The translations under genes and the position numbers were made by a program. Below the pieces are notes generated by a model, which saw only the letters and a program-made list of their open reading frames with translations, was not told the DNA's origin and did no database searches. This document shows positions 1 through 5,242 of a stretch of DNA of 5,242 nucleotides, piece by piece. Within the stretch, counting starts at the first letter, position 1, and each line of letters starts with the position of its first letter. The DNA comes from Pseudomonadota bacterium (lineage in GTDB: Bacteria; Pseudomonadota; Alphaproteobacteria; Rhizobiales; Beijerinckiaceae), in the NCBI GenBank assembly GCA_021812505.1, contig JAKANG010000157.1, forward strand, positions 1 through 5,242. Direction: 5' to 3'.

Positions 1-789
1 GGCGGCGACGCCGGCGCGCGCGTATTCGACGCCGTCGGCGAGCGTGTAGGCGAGCTCGAGATCCGCCGTCGCCCCCGCCTCCTGCATGTGATAGCCGGAG
101 ATCGAGATCGAGTTGAACTTCGGCATATGCTGCGAGGTAAAGGCGAAAATGTCGGAAATGATTCGCATCGAATGTTTGGGCGGATAGATATAGGTGTTCC
201 GCACCATGAATTCTTTCAAGATGTCGTTCTGTATCGTGCCGGAAAGCTTTTCAGCGGACACGCCCTGCTCTTCCGCCGCCACGATATAAAGCGCGAGCAC
301 CGGCAGAACCGCGCCGTTCATGGTCATCGACACCGACATCTGATCGAGCGGAATGCCGGAAAACAAAGTCCGCATGTCATAAATGGAATCGATGGCGACG
401 CCCGCCATGCCGACGTCGCCGGCGACGCGGGGATGATCGGAATCATAGCCGCGATGGGTGGCGAGGTCGAAGGCGACCGACAGGCCCTTCTGCCCCGCCG
501 CCAGATTGCGCCGGTAGAAGGCGTTGGAATCCTCCGCCGTGGAAAATCCGGCATATTGCCGCACTGTCCAGGGCTGGTTGACATACATGGTCGGATAAGG
601 CCCTCGCAGGAAGGGCGCGACGCCGGGAAACGAATCGACCGCCGGCAAGCCTTCGACATCTTCGGGCCCATAGACGCTTTTGACCGCGATGCCTTCGGGC
701 GTCAGCCAGGACCCGGCGGAAAAGACCGGCGCGGCGGCGCTCTGCTGCGTCGGCAAACGAAGAGTCGCGAAATCGGGGATACGGCTCAT
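1..789 (-). CDS. Methylmalonyl-CoA mutase large (catalytic) subunit, N-terminal part, cut by window edge
   Basis: Cytoplasmic coenzyme-B12-dependent enzyme interconverting (R)-methylmalonyl-CoA and succinyl-CoA, the last step of propionyl-CoA assimilation. The 263 visible residues are the start of the substrate-binding TIM barrel of a protein usually about 720 residues long; the C-terminal B12 domain is outside the window. Visible family blocks are [11 protein letters not shown] (73-83), [20 protein letters not shown] (102-121), [18 protein letters not shown] (151-168), [20 protein letters not shown] (184-203) and [15 protein letters not shown] (227-241). By alignment from memory, Tyr79, Arg197 and His234 match Tyr89, Arg207 and His244 of the Propionibacterium enzyme; Tyr and Arg at the first two positions favour methylmalonyl-CoA over isobutyryl- or ethylmalonyl-CoA. 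The ATG at 787-789 gives the expected MSRIPDF-type start; the ribosome site is weak (GGAA, positions 799-796). No frameshift is seen. Sure of the family; the symbol varies (mcmA, scpA, mutB, bhbA), so none is given. Confidence 0.97.
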   Translation of the reverse strand, partial: MSRIPDFATLRLPTQQSAAAPVFSAGSWLTPEGIAVKSVYGPEDVEGLPAVDSFPGVAPFLRGPYPTMYVNQPWTVRQYAGFSTAEDSNAFYRRNLAAGQKGLSVAFDLATHRGYDSDHPRVAGDVGMAGVAIDSIYDMRTLFSGIPLDQMSVSMTMNGAVLPVLALYIVAAEEQGVSAEKLSGTIQNDILKEFMVRNTYIYPPKHSMRIISDIFAFTSQHMPKFNSISISGYHMQEAGATADLELAYTLADGVEYARAGVAA

Positions 790-839
790 GCGGGTTTCCA
801 GCGTCGAAAATCTTGCGCGAGGCGCGGCTTCGTCGCGCA

Positions 840-845
840 TTTATA
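840..845 (-). promoter_or_regulatory. Possible -10 element of the mutase gene
   Basis: Read on the minus strand these bases are TATAAA within GTATAAAT, an AT-rich island in GC-rich surroundings. It lies 50 bases before the mutase ATG, which would leave a short leader of about 40 bases. The bases about 17 upstream read TGGCGC, a poor -35 match, so the assignment rests on the -10 sequence and position alone. An activator-dependent promoter would fit a weak -35, but that is inference. Confidence 0.25.
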
Positions 846-875
846 CGCCGCGCGAAAATGCGGCGCCATTCGCCA

Positions 876-890
876 TCCGTCAGAGACGGA
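876..890. repeat. Inverted repeat TCCGTC-AGA-GACGGA, upstream of the mutase gene
   Basis: A perfect 6-bp inverted repeat with a 3-base centre. It lies about 30 bases upstream of the possible mutase -10 element, roughly where an activator or repressor could touch polymerase. As RNA it would be a short hairpin, but it has no following U-run, so a DNA-level operator is the more natural reading. Its role is unknown. Confidence 0.45.
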
Positions 891-913
891 GGGCCTTTAG
901 CGGGCGGGTGGCG

Positions 914-935
914 CGTCTAAATTTCGCCTTAGACG
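914..935. promoter_or_regulatory. Operator-like inverted repeat CGTCTAA-N8-TTAGACG
   Basis: A perfect 7-bp inverted repeat with an 8-base spacer (ATTTCGCC), 22 bases in all, with half-site centres 15 bases apart. That geometry resembles sites bound by dimeric helix-turn-helix regulators. It sits in the AT-richer middle of the divergent region, 125 bases from the mutase start and 186 bases from the small-gene start, so it could act on either. Its right arm runs directly into the first copy of the 10-bp direct repeat at 935-944. I do not recognise the motif as that of a named regulator. Confidence 0.45.
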
Positions 936-984
936 GGTGAACCTAAATCCTCGATTTTGCGTTTTCATCAATATGGGTTAACCT
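935..984. repeat. Pair of 10-bp direct repeats, GGGTGAACCT and GGGTTAACCT, 40 bp apart
   Basis: The two copies at 935-944 and 975-984 match at 9 of 10 bases. Each is an imperfect palindrome; the second contains the perfect GGTTAACC at 976-983. Start-to-start distance is exactly 40 bases, close to four helical turns, so both would face the same side of the DNA. This arrangement is typical of paired operator sites, but no regulator gene is in the window and function is inferred from geometry only. Confidence 0.4.
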
Positions 985-1103
985 CTAGCGTGTAATCATT
1001 CCGCCCTACGGGGAAAACAAAGCCAGACGGGAGAGAACATCGCCTGAGGCCGCGCCGCCACGGAGGTCGATCGCCGACAACCGGGCAGCGGATACTTGTT
1101 ATC

Positions 1104-1115
1104 GGAAGGTGGGAG
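1104..1115 (+). promoter_or_regulatory. Ribosome binding site of the small unknown gene
   Basis: The purine-rich stretch GGAAGGTGGGAG ends six bases before the ATG at 1122. AAGGTG and GGGAG both resemble parts of the anti-Shine-Dalgarno complement. It is the best ribosome site in the region and supports both the reality of the short gene and the choice of start. Confidence 0.7.
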
Positions 1116-1121
1116 AAGTCG

Positions 1122-1406
1122 ATGATCTCGCCATACACGAAATCAGGCACGAAAATCGTCTGCGTCAACGCCTCGGGCGTCGGCCCCAATGCACATATCG
1201 ATAAAGACGCCGTTTATACGGTCGCCAGAATCGGCCTCGGCGTCCAATGGAACACCGGCGTCACCGGCATCGGAGTCTTCCTCGTCGAACATGACGAGGC
1301 GAATTGCTTCGATCTTTCCAGATTTCGCTATCTGGAACTGCCGAGAAGCCTCACGTCGCTCCTGAACGTCATGCCTCTCTGGATCGATGGGTTCTCGACG
1401 GCGTAG
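1122..1406 (+). CDS. Small conserved-looking protein of unknown function (94 residues)
   Basis: I cannot assign a function. The protein begins MISPYTKSGTKIVCVNAS, has a middle with VYTVARI (31-37) and GIGVFLVE (49-56), and a charged-aromatic block SRFRYLELPRSLTSLL (66-81). I recall similar short hypothetical proteins in Rhizobiales with the GTKIVCV start and an RFRYL-LPRSLT end, without known role. Alternating hydrophobic stretches suggest a small beta-rich fold; no signal peptide or membrane helix is evident, so it is probably cytoplasmic. Support for coding: strong ribosome site, mostly G or C third codon positions (about 72 percent by hand count), and no long run of low-complexity residues. 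Three of its four arginines use AGA, a codon absent from the visible mutase fragment, hinting at low expression or different ancestry. It is divergent from the mutase and convergent with glnE, its stop two bases from the glnE stop. The last ten residues (LWIDGFSTA end) may be a variable tail. Confidence 0.75.
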   Translation: MISPYTKSGTKIVCVNASGVGPNAHIDKDAVYTVARIGLGVQWNTGVTGIGVFLVEHDEANCFDLSRFRYLELPRSLTSLLNVMPLWIDGFSTA

Positions 1407-1414
1407 ATCTACGC
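1401..1414. repeat. Perfect 14-bp palindrome GCGTAGATCTACGC containing both convergent stop codons
   Basis: Each half carries the TAG stop of one gene: 1404-1406 on the plus strand and 1411-1409 on the minus strand. In RNA from either strand it could form a 5-bp stem (GCGUA/UACGC) with a GAUC loop; CTC at 1394-1396 and GAG at 1415-1417 could add three pairs across a four-base bulge. No U-run follows on either side, so it is not a standard intrinsic terminator. It may still help end both transcripts, or it may be a by-product of the shared stop codons. Confidence 0.6.
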
Positions 1415-4318
1415 GAGGATGCGACCGAAGACTCGCCGCACCCCTTTCCGCGTCTCGGCCAGTTCGCGTTCGAGGAAACCGAGATCCGGCAGGCCGGCGG
1501 CAGCGGCGATGCGGCGTTTGACGCCCTGCGCCGCCTGACGCGGGGCGGAGTCCTCGCCCAGGGCGAGGCGCAGCCATTGCGTCACTTTTGTATAGAGCGC
1601 CAGGGCGTCGAGCAGGAATTCCGTGGTTTCGCCATCGAGAATGCCCGCCTTGCCCGCGGCGACGAGAATATCCGCCGTCGCGGTCTGGCGCAGGCCCAGA
1701 AACTCGCCGCCGAAGCCCAGCGCGACAAATTGCGCGATGAATTCCACGTCGAGCAGGCCGCCCGAGGCGAGCTTCAGATTCCAGGGATCGTCCTCGCCCT
1801 TTTCCCTGGCGATCAGGACGCGCATGTCGCGCGCCGCCCGCGCCAGTTCCTCCCGGTCGCGCGGACGGAACAGATTGTCCTCGATGGTCAGCATGGCTTC
1901 GGCGGCGAGGCTTTCGGCGCCGGCGATGGGGCGGGCGCGGGTCAGCGCCATATGTTCCCAGATTTCGGCTTCATCGGCCTGATAGGCCCGGAAGGAGGCA
2001 AATTGCGTCGCCAGCGGCCCCTGCCGGCCGGAGGGCCGCAGCCGCATGTCCACGTCAAAGAGCTTGCCGCGCCGCGTCGGCGCCGTCAACGCCGCGATCA
2101 GGCGCTGGGTGAGCCGCGTGTAATAGAGCGTGGCGGGCAGCGGCCGGCCGCCCTCGGAGTCGGGGCGGGCGTCGTCGAAATCATAGAGCAGCACCAGGTC
2201 GAGATCGGAGGTCGCCGTCATCTCCCGCGACCCGAGCTTGCCGAGGCCCAGCACGACGCAGCGCCCGCCGACGACGACGCCGTGCTCGCCGGCGAAGTGC
2301 TTTTCCACCCGCGCCAGGCAGGCGCGCACGATCGCTTCGGCCAGGGCCGAAAATGCGCGCGCCGCCTGATCCGGCTCGATCAGCCCGGCGAAGAGCCGCA
2401 GGCCGATCATGAAATTCTCCTCGCTGCCGAAAATGCGCGCGGCGTCGAGGAAGGCCTCGAAGTCCGACTCCGCGTCGCGGAAATGCGCAAGCCGCGCGGA
2501 AAAATCCGCGACCTCCATCGGCGCGGCGGCGACGCCGCGGTCGATGGCCGCGTCGAGCACATGGGGCGATTGCGCGATCACCTGTGCGAGGCGTGGCGCG
2601 CCGCCGAGAATGTCGGCGAAAAGCTCGAGCATGGCGGCGTTCGATTTGAGCAGCGCAAACAGTTCCGTCGCCGCCGGCATGCGCGCCAGGGCGGCGTCGA
2701 GCGCGGCGAGGCCGGAATCGGCGTCCCCCGACTTGGAAAAGGCTTCGAGCAGCGCCGGGACCAGTTCGGTCAGCGCCTCACGGGCGCGAGCGCTGCGCAC
2801 CGCGGGGCGGCGCCCGAAATGCCAGCCGCGCACTGTCTCCGCCGCAAGCGCCGGATCGCGGAAGCCCATGTCGCGCAAGGTTTGTAGCGTTTCCGGGTCG
2901 TCCGCCGCGCCGGTAAAGACCAGATTTCCGGCGCGCGAGTCCAGCCCGGGCGCATGTTCGAACAGCCGCGCATAATGCGTTTCCACCGCATGGAAATGCC
3001 GCAGCAGATCGCGGGAGAATCCGCCGGTCCCGGCGTAGCCGCAGAAACGCGCGAAATTTCTTAGCGCCTCCTCGTCCTCAGGCAGGCGCTGGGTCTGCTG
3101 GTCGTCCAGCATTTGCAGCCGGTGCTCGACCGCGCGCAGGAAACGATAGGCGGCGCCCATGTCTTCGGCGGCGCGGGGCGTGATCCAGTCGTCGGCGGCA
3201 AGCTGGCCCAGCATGTCGAGCGTGCGGGACCCGCGCAACTGCGTCCGACGCCCGCCGAAAATGAGCTGCTGGGTCTGGACAAAAAACTCGATCTCGCGGA
3301 TGCCGCCGCGTCCGAGCTTTATGTCATGGCCGGCGACCGTGATCTCGGCATGGCCCTTGGCGGCGTGGATCTGGCGCTTCATCGCATGGATGTCGGCGAT
3401 GGTCGCGTAATCGAAATATTTGCGCCAGATGAAGGCGGTCATCTCATCGAGGAAATCGGCGCCGAGCGCGAGATCGCCCGCGACCGCGCGCGCCTTGATC
3501 ATGGCGGCGCGCTCCCAGTTCTGGCCCAGCGTTTCGTAATAATGCCGCGCGGCGTCGAGCGAAACGGCGGGCGCGGTCGAGCCGGGGTCCGGACGCAGGC
3601 GCAGATCGACGCGCAGGACATAGCCGTCGCCGGTGCGCTCCTGCAGCAGCTTCACCACATGCTGGGTCAGACGCAGGGAATTGGCGCGCGGGCCCTGCCC
3701 CGCGGCAAGGACGGGCGAGTCCAGATCATAGAATACGACGAGATCGACATCGGAGGAATAATTCAGCTCCCAAGCGCCATGCTTGCCCAGTGCGAGAATG
3801 ACCAGCCCGCAACCGCGCTCAGGGTCGCGCGGATCGACGAGCGCGAGCTTTTCGCCGGAAAGGCGCAAGGCGACGCGCAGGGCCGTGGCGACGAAATGAT
3901 CCGCCGCCCGCGACAAGGCCCTGGTCGCCGCGACCACGTCATAGTCCCCGGAAAGATCGGCCAGGCCCACGATCAGCGCGACATCCTGTTTCGCCTTGCG
4001 CAACAGGCTCATGGCGCGCGCCTCGGCGCAGTCGGGCGCGTGGCAGGCCGAAAGGCGGCGCAAGGCGGCGTCGAGCGCCTCGTCGGGATTTTTCTCGCGG
4101 ATGCGCAGCAGCCGGGCCGCGTCGCGCCGCGCCAGACCCCATAAAAAGGGCGACTGGTCGGCGATCCCAGCCAGCACCTGTTCGAGCTTCGGCCAATCCG
4201 GAAGGGCGCGCAAGGCGGCGGCTGTTTCCTCGTCCACGGCCCCTAGAAATTCGGCGACCCGCGCGCGGGCGGCGCCGAGCTTGGCCGGGCGTGGAAGCGA
4301 CAAGGCGCTGGTTGTCAT
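1409..4318 (-). CDS. glnE: Bifunctional glutamine synthetase adenylyltransferase / adenylyl-removing enzyme
   Basis: Cytoplasmic regulator of nitrogen assimilation: it adenylylates a tyrosine on each glutamine synthetase subunit (inactivation) and removes AMP by phosphorolysis (reactivation), directed in the known family by PII protein and glutamine. Length, 969 residues, is normal (about 950 in E. coli). Two nucleotidyltransferase units are visible. The N-terminal, adenylyl-removing unit has LGKHGAWELNYSSDVDLVVF (177-196) with Asp190 and Asp192, a third acid Asp238 in VDLRLRPD, and LGRGGIREIEFF (335-346). The C-terminal, adenylylating unit has LGLGKLGSREMTATSDLDL (690-708) with Asp705 and Asp707, Asp757 in DVDMRLRPSGRQGPLATQF, and LASGGLLDVEFIAQF (850-864). 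All expected metal-binding acids are present, so both activities should be intact. The ATG at 4318 overlaps the upstream kinase stop and has an AAAGGAGA site at 4336-4329. No separate nitrogen promoter is evident in front of it. Confidence 0.98.
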   Translation of the reverse strand: MTTSALSLPRPAKLGAARARVAEFLGAVDEETAAALRALPDWPKLEQVLAGIADQSPFLWGLARRDAARLLRIREKNPDEALDAALRRLSACHAPDCAEARAMSLLRKAKQDVALIVGLADLSGDYDVVAATRALSRAADHFVATALRVALRLSGEKLALVDPRDPERGCGLVILALGKHGAWELNYSSDVDLVVFYDLDSPVLAAGQGPRANSLRLTQHVVKLLQERTGDGYVLRVDLRLRPDPGSTAPAVSLDAARHYYETLGQNWERAAMIKARAVAGDLALGADFLDEMTAFIWRKYFDYATIADIHAMKRQIHAAKGHAEITVAGHDIKLGRGGIREIEFFVQTQQLIFGGRRTQLRGSRTLDMLGQLAADDWITPRAAEDMGAAYRFLRAVEHRLQMLDDQQTQRLPEDEEALRNFARFCGYAGTGGFSRDLLRHFHAVETHYARLFEHAPGLDSRAGNLVFTGAADDPETLQTLRDMGFRDPALAAETVRGWHFGRRPAVRSARAREALTELVPALLEAFSKSGDADSGLAALDAALARMPAATELFALLKSNAAMLELFADILGGAPRLAQVIAQSPHVLDAAIDRGVAAAPMEVADFSARLAHFRDAESDFEAFLDAARIFGSEENFMIGLRLFAGLIEPDQAARAFSALAEAIVRACLARVEKHFAGEHGVVVGGRCVVLGLGKLGSREMTATSDLDLVLLYDFDDARPDSEGGRPLPATLYYTRLTQRLIAALTAPTRRGKLFDVDMRLRPSGRQGPLATQFASFRAYQADEAEIWEHMALTRARPIAGAESLAAEAMLTIEDNLFRPRDREELARAARDMRVLIAREKGEDDPWNLKLASGGLLDVEFIAQFVALGFGGEFLGLRQTATADILVAAGKAGILDGETTEFLLDALALYTKVTQWLRLALGEDSAPRQAAQGVKRRIAAAAGLPDLGFLERELAETRKGVRRVFGRILA

Positions 4319-5242
4319 GACGCTTTCGTCTCCTTTCGGCGCGGCAGCGACAGGACGACGCGCAGGCCCGGCGCATTGTCCTCGATGCGCAAGGCGCCGT
4401 CATGCAGCCGGGCGACGGCGGCGGCCAGCGACAGGCCAAGGCCCGAACCGGGACGGCTGCGCGAGGCCTCCAGCCGCACGAAACGCTCCAGCACCCGCTC
4501 GCGCTCCGGCGCGGGTATGCCCGGCCCGCGATCGCCAACCGAGATTTCGACCCTTTCGCCGACCAGCTCGGCCCTGACGAAAACCTCCGCCGGCTCGCCC
4601 GGAACCTCGGGCGCGCCATATTTAAGCGCATTGTCGATCAAATTGGCCAGGGCCTGGCCGATCAGTTCGCGCTGGCCGCGAATCGGCGCGGGCCGCGGAG
4701 CCACGGCCCGCAGCACGACCCCCGCCTCCTCCGCGGCGGGCTCGTAGAGCTCGGCCATGTCGCGCGCGAGTTCGGCGGCGTCGAGATCGGAGAAATTTTC
4801 GCGCGAGGCCCGAGATTCCGCCCGCGCGATCATCAGCAGGGCGTTGAAGATGCGGATCAGCCCGTCGGCCTCCTCGATTACCTGCTCCAGAGCGGCGCGA
4901 GCGCCCTCCTCGCCGGCTTCGAGCTGCAAGGCCTGTTCGGCGTTGTTGCGCAGCCGCGTCAAAGGCGTGCGCAGGTCATGGGCGATGTTGTCGGAAACCT
5001 GCCGGATTCCTTCCATCAGCCGGGCGATGCGGTCGAGCATGGCGTTGAGGTTGCGCGCCAGCCGGTCGAGTTCGTCGTCGGCGCCGGAGAGCGGCAGGCG
5101 GCCCGACAGATCGCCGCGCAGCAGGGTCGCGGCCTTGGCGCTCATCGCGTCCACCCGCTGCAACAGGCGCCGCGCGACGAACAGGCCGCCGAAAGTCGCG
5201 ATGGTCAACAGCCACAACAAGGAAGTGAACAGGGCTGATCCG
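4315..5242 (-). CDS. Membrane-bound sensor histidine kinase, C-terminal part, cut by window edge
   Basis: Senses an unknown signal, autophosphorylates on histidine and passes phosphate to a response regulator, which should be encoded just beyond the right edge. The visible 308 residues (numbered from the first complete codon, 5241-5239) contain a transmembrane helix at about 3-23 (ALFTSLLWLLTIATFGGLFVA) followed by RR, a HAMP linker at about 24-78, the phospho-acceptor helix with SDNIAHDLRTPLTRLR (His88, codon 4980-4978), and an ATPase domain. The latter has the N box around ALANLIDNALKYG (Asn200, Asn204), G1 box DRGPGIP (237-243), F box ERFVRL and G2 box GSGLGLSLA (265-273). All catalytic motifs are intact. 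The frame stays open to the window edge; a TTG at 5220 is only an internal leucine inside the membrane helix. Missing are the first membrane helix and the periplasmic sensor, probably 130-160 residues. The layout is EnvZ/QseC-like; the ligand cannot be inferred. Confidence 0.95.
   Translation of the reverse strand, partial: GSALFTSLLWLLTIATFGGLFVARRLLQRVDAMSAKAATLLRGDLSGRLPLSGADDELDRLARNLNAMLDRIARLMEGIRQVSDNIAHDLRTPLTRLRNNAEQALQLEAGEEGARAALEQVIEEADGLIRIFNALLMIARAESRASRENFSDLDAAELARDMAELYEPAAEEAGVVLRAVAPRPAPIRGQRELIGQALANLIDNALKYGAPEVPGEPAEVFVRAELVGERVEISVGDRGPGIPAPERERVLERFVRLEASRSRPGSGLGLSLAAAVARLHDGALRIEDNAPGLRVVLSLPRRKETKAS
4329..4336 (-). promoter_or_regulatory. Ribosome binding site of glnE inside the kinase gene
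   Basis: On the minus strand these bases read AAAGGAGA, a strong Shine-Dalgarno match, ending 10 bases before the glnE ATG at 4318. It lies within the last codons of the kinase gene (the RRKETKAS tail). With the ATGA stop-start overlap it fixes the glnE start and indicates translational coupling. Confidence 0.75.

Larger units (their letters stand above)
790..1121. other. Divergent intergenic region between the mutase gene and the small unknown gene
   Basis: This 332-base gap separates two genes transcribed away from each other, so it must hold promoters for both. I see no convincing coding frame in it; open frames entering from either side are shadows of the mutase or of the small gene. The middle, about 910-1020, is visibly richer in A and T than the flanks, as expected of promoter DNA. 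It contains inverted repeats at 876-890 and 914-935, an 8-bp palindrome GGTTAACC at 976-983, and a direct-repeat pair at 935-944 and 975-984. No cobalamin riboswitch signature such as a GCCACTG B12 box is visible, although the mutase uses B12. No tRNA or intrinsic terminator is seen. Confidence 0.8.

Noticed and set aside
853..869. Sigma-54 promoter for the mutase gene (TGGC on the minus strand)
   Set aside because: The GG is present but the GC dinucleotide at the required -12 spacing is not; the bases there read TC.
88..900. Plus-strand open frame of 270 codons opposite the mutase gene
   Set aside because: The minus strand gives a near-textbook mutase sequence here; the plus-strand product shows no domain and is His/Arg/Gly-rich.
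949..970. PccR/ScfR-type site (TTTGCAAA repeats) known for propionyl-CoA genes in some Alphaproteobacteria
   Set aside because: Only a TTTTGCG fragment is present; there is no symmetric TTTGCAAA and no second copy.
790..1121. Cobalamin riboswitch ahead of the B12-dependent mutase
   Set aside because: No B12-box-like GCCACTG or the long paired leader such a riboswitch needs is visible, and the likely leader is only about 40 bases.
1304..2887. Long plus-strand open frame of 527 codons antisense to glnE
   Set aside because: Its product is rich in Arg, Gly, Gln and His with no recognisable domain. It lies opposite the well-supported glnE coding frame and is the usual stop-poor antisense frame of GC-rich DNA.
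3113..4144. Plus-strand open frame of 343 codons opposite the N-terminal half of glnE
   Set aside because: Same reason: low-complexity composition, no family motif, fully covered by glnE on the other strand.
5218..5220. TTG as a start codon for the histidine kinase
   Set aside because: The frame continues open to the edge, and this codon lies inside a transmembrane helix followed by HAMP, so the gene is simply truncated by the window.
4402..5238. Plus-strand open frame of 278 codons opposite the kinase gene
   Set aside because: All histidine-kinase boxes are in order on the minus strand; this frame has no motif and is a shadow.

Overview
The window is GC-rich, densely packed bacterial DNA. 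Protein content suggests an alphaproteobacterium, probably of the order Hyphomicrobiales (Rhizobiales). The evidence is an alphaproteobacterial-looking methylmalonyl-CoA mutase, a full-length bifunctional GlnE, and a two-component sensor kinase joined directly to glnE. I place it no finer than that; a methylotroph-like relative such as Methylocystis or Beijerinckiaceae is only a guess.

Layout from left to right. (1) Positions 1-789, minus strand: the N-terminal 263 residues of the large subunit of methylmalonyl-CoA mutase; the rest lies beyond the left edge. (2) Positions 790-1121: a 332-base divergent intergenic region, less GC-rich in its middle. It holds two clean inverted repeats and a pair of near-identical 10-bp direct repeats exactly 40 bp apart, and is the most likely place for shared or competing regulation. 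(3) Positions 1122-1406, plus strand: a 94-residue protein of unknown function with a good ribosome binding site and an atypical arginine codon choice. (4) Positions 1409-4318, minus strand: glnE, the glutamine synthetase adenylyltransferase / adenylyl-removing enzyme, complete. (5) Position 4315 to the right edge, minus strand: the C-terminal 308 residues of a membrane-bound sensor histidine kinase, whose stop codon overlaps the glnE start as ATGA.

The kinase and glnE look like one translationally coupled operon transcribed leftwards, entering from beyond the right edge, so glnE expression should follow that of the two-component system. The small plus-strand gene converges on glnE with only two bases between the stop codons, and both stops lie inside one perfect 14-bp palindrome. 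The mutase gene is a separate leftward unit, divergent from the small gene, serving propionyl-CoA / methylmalonyl-CoA metabolism.

I found no mobile element, CRISPR array, tRNA or rRNA, and no clear new multi-gene system. The least ordinary items are the small unknown gene, the repeat structure in front of it, and the palindrome at the convergent gene junction.
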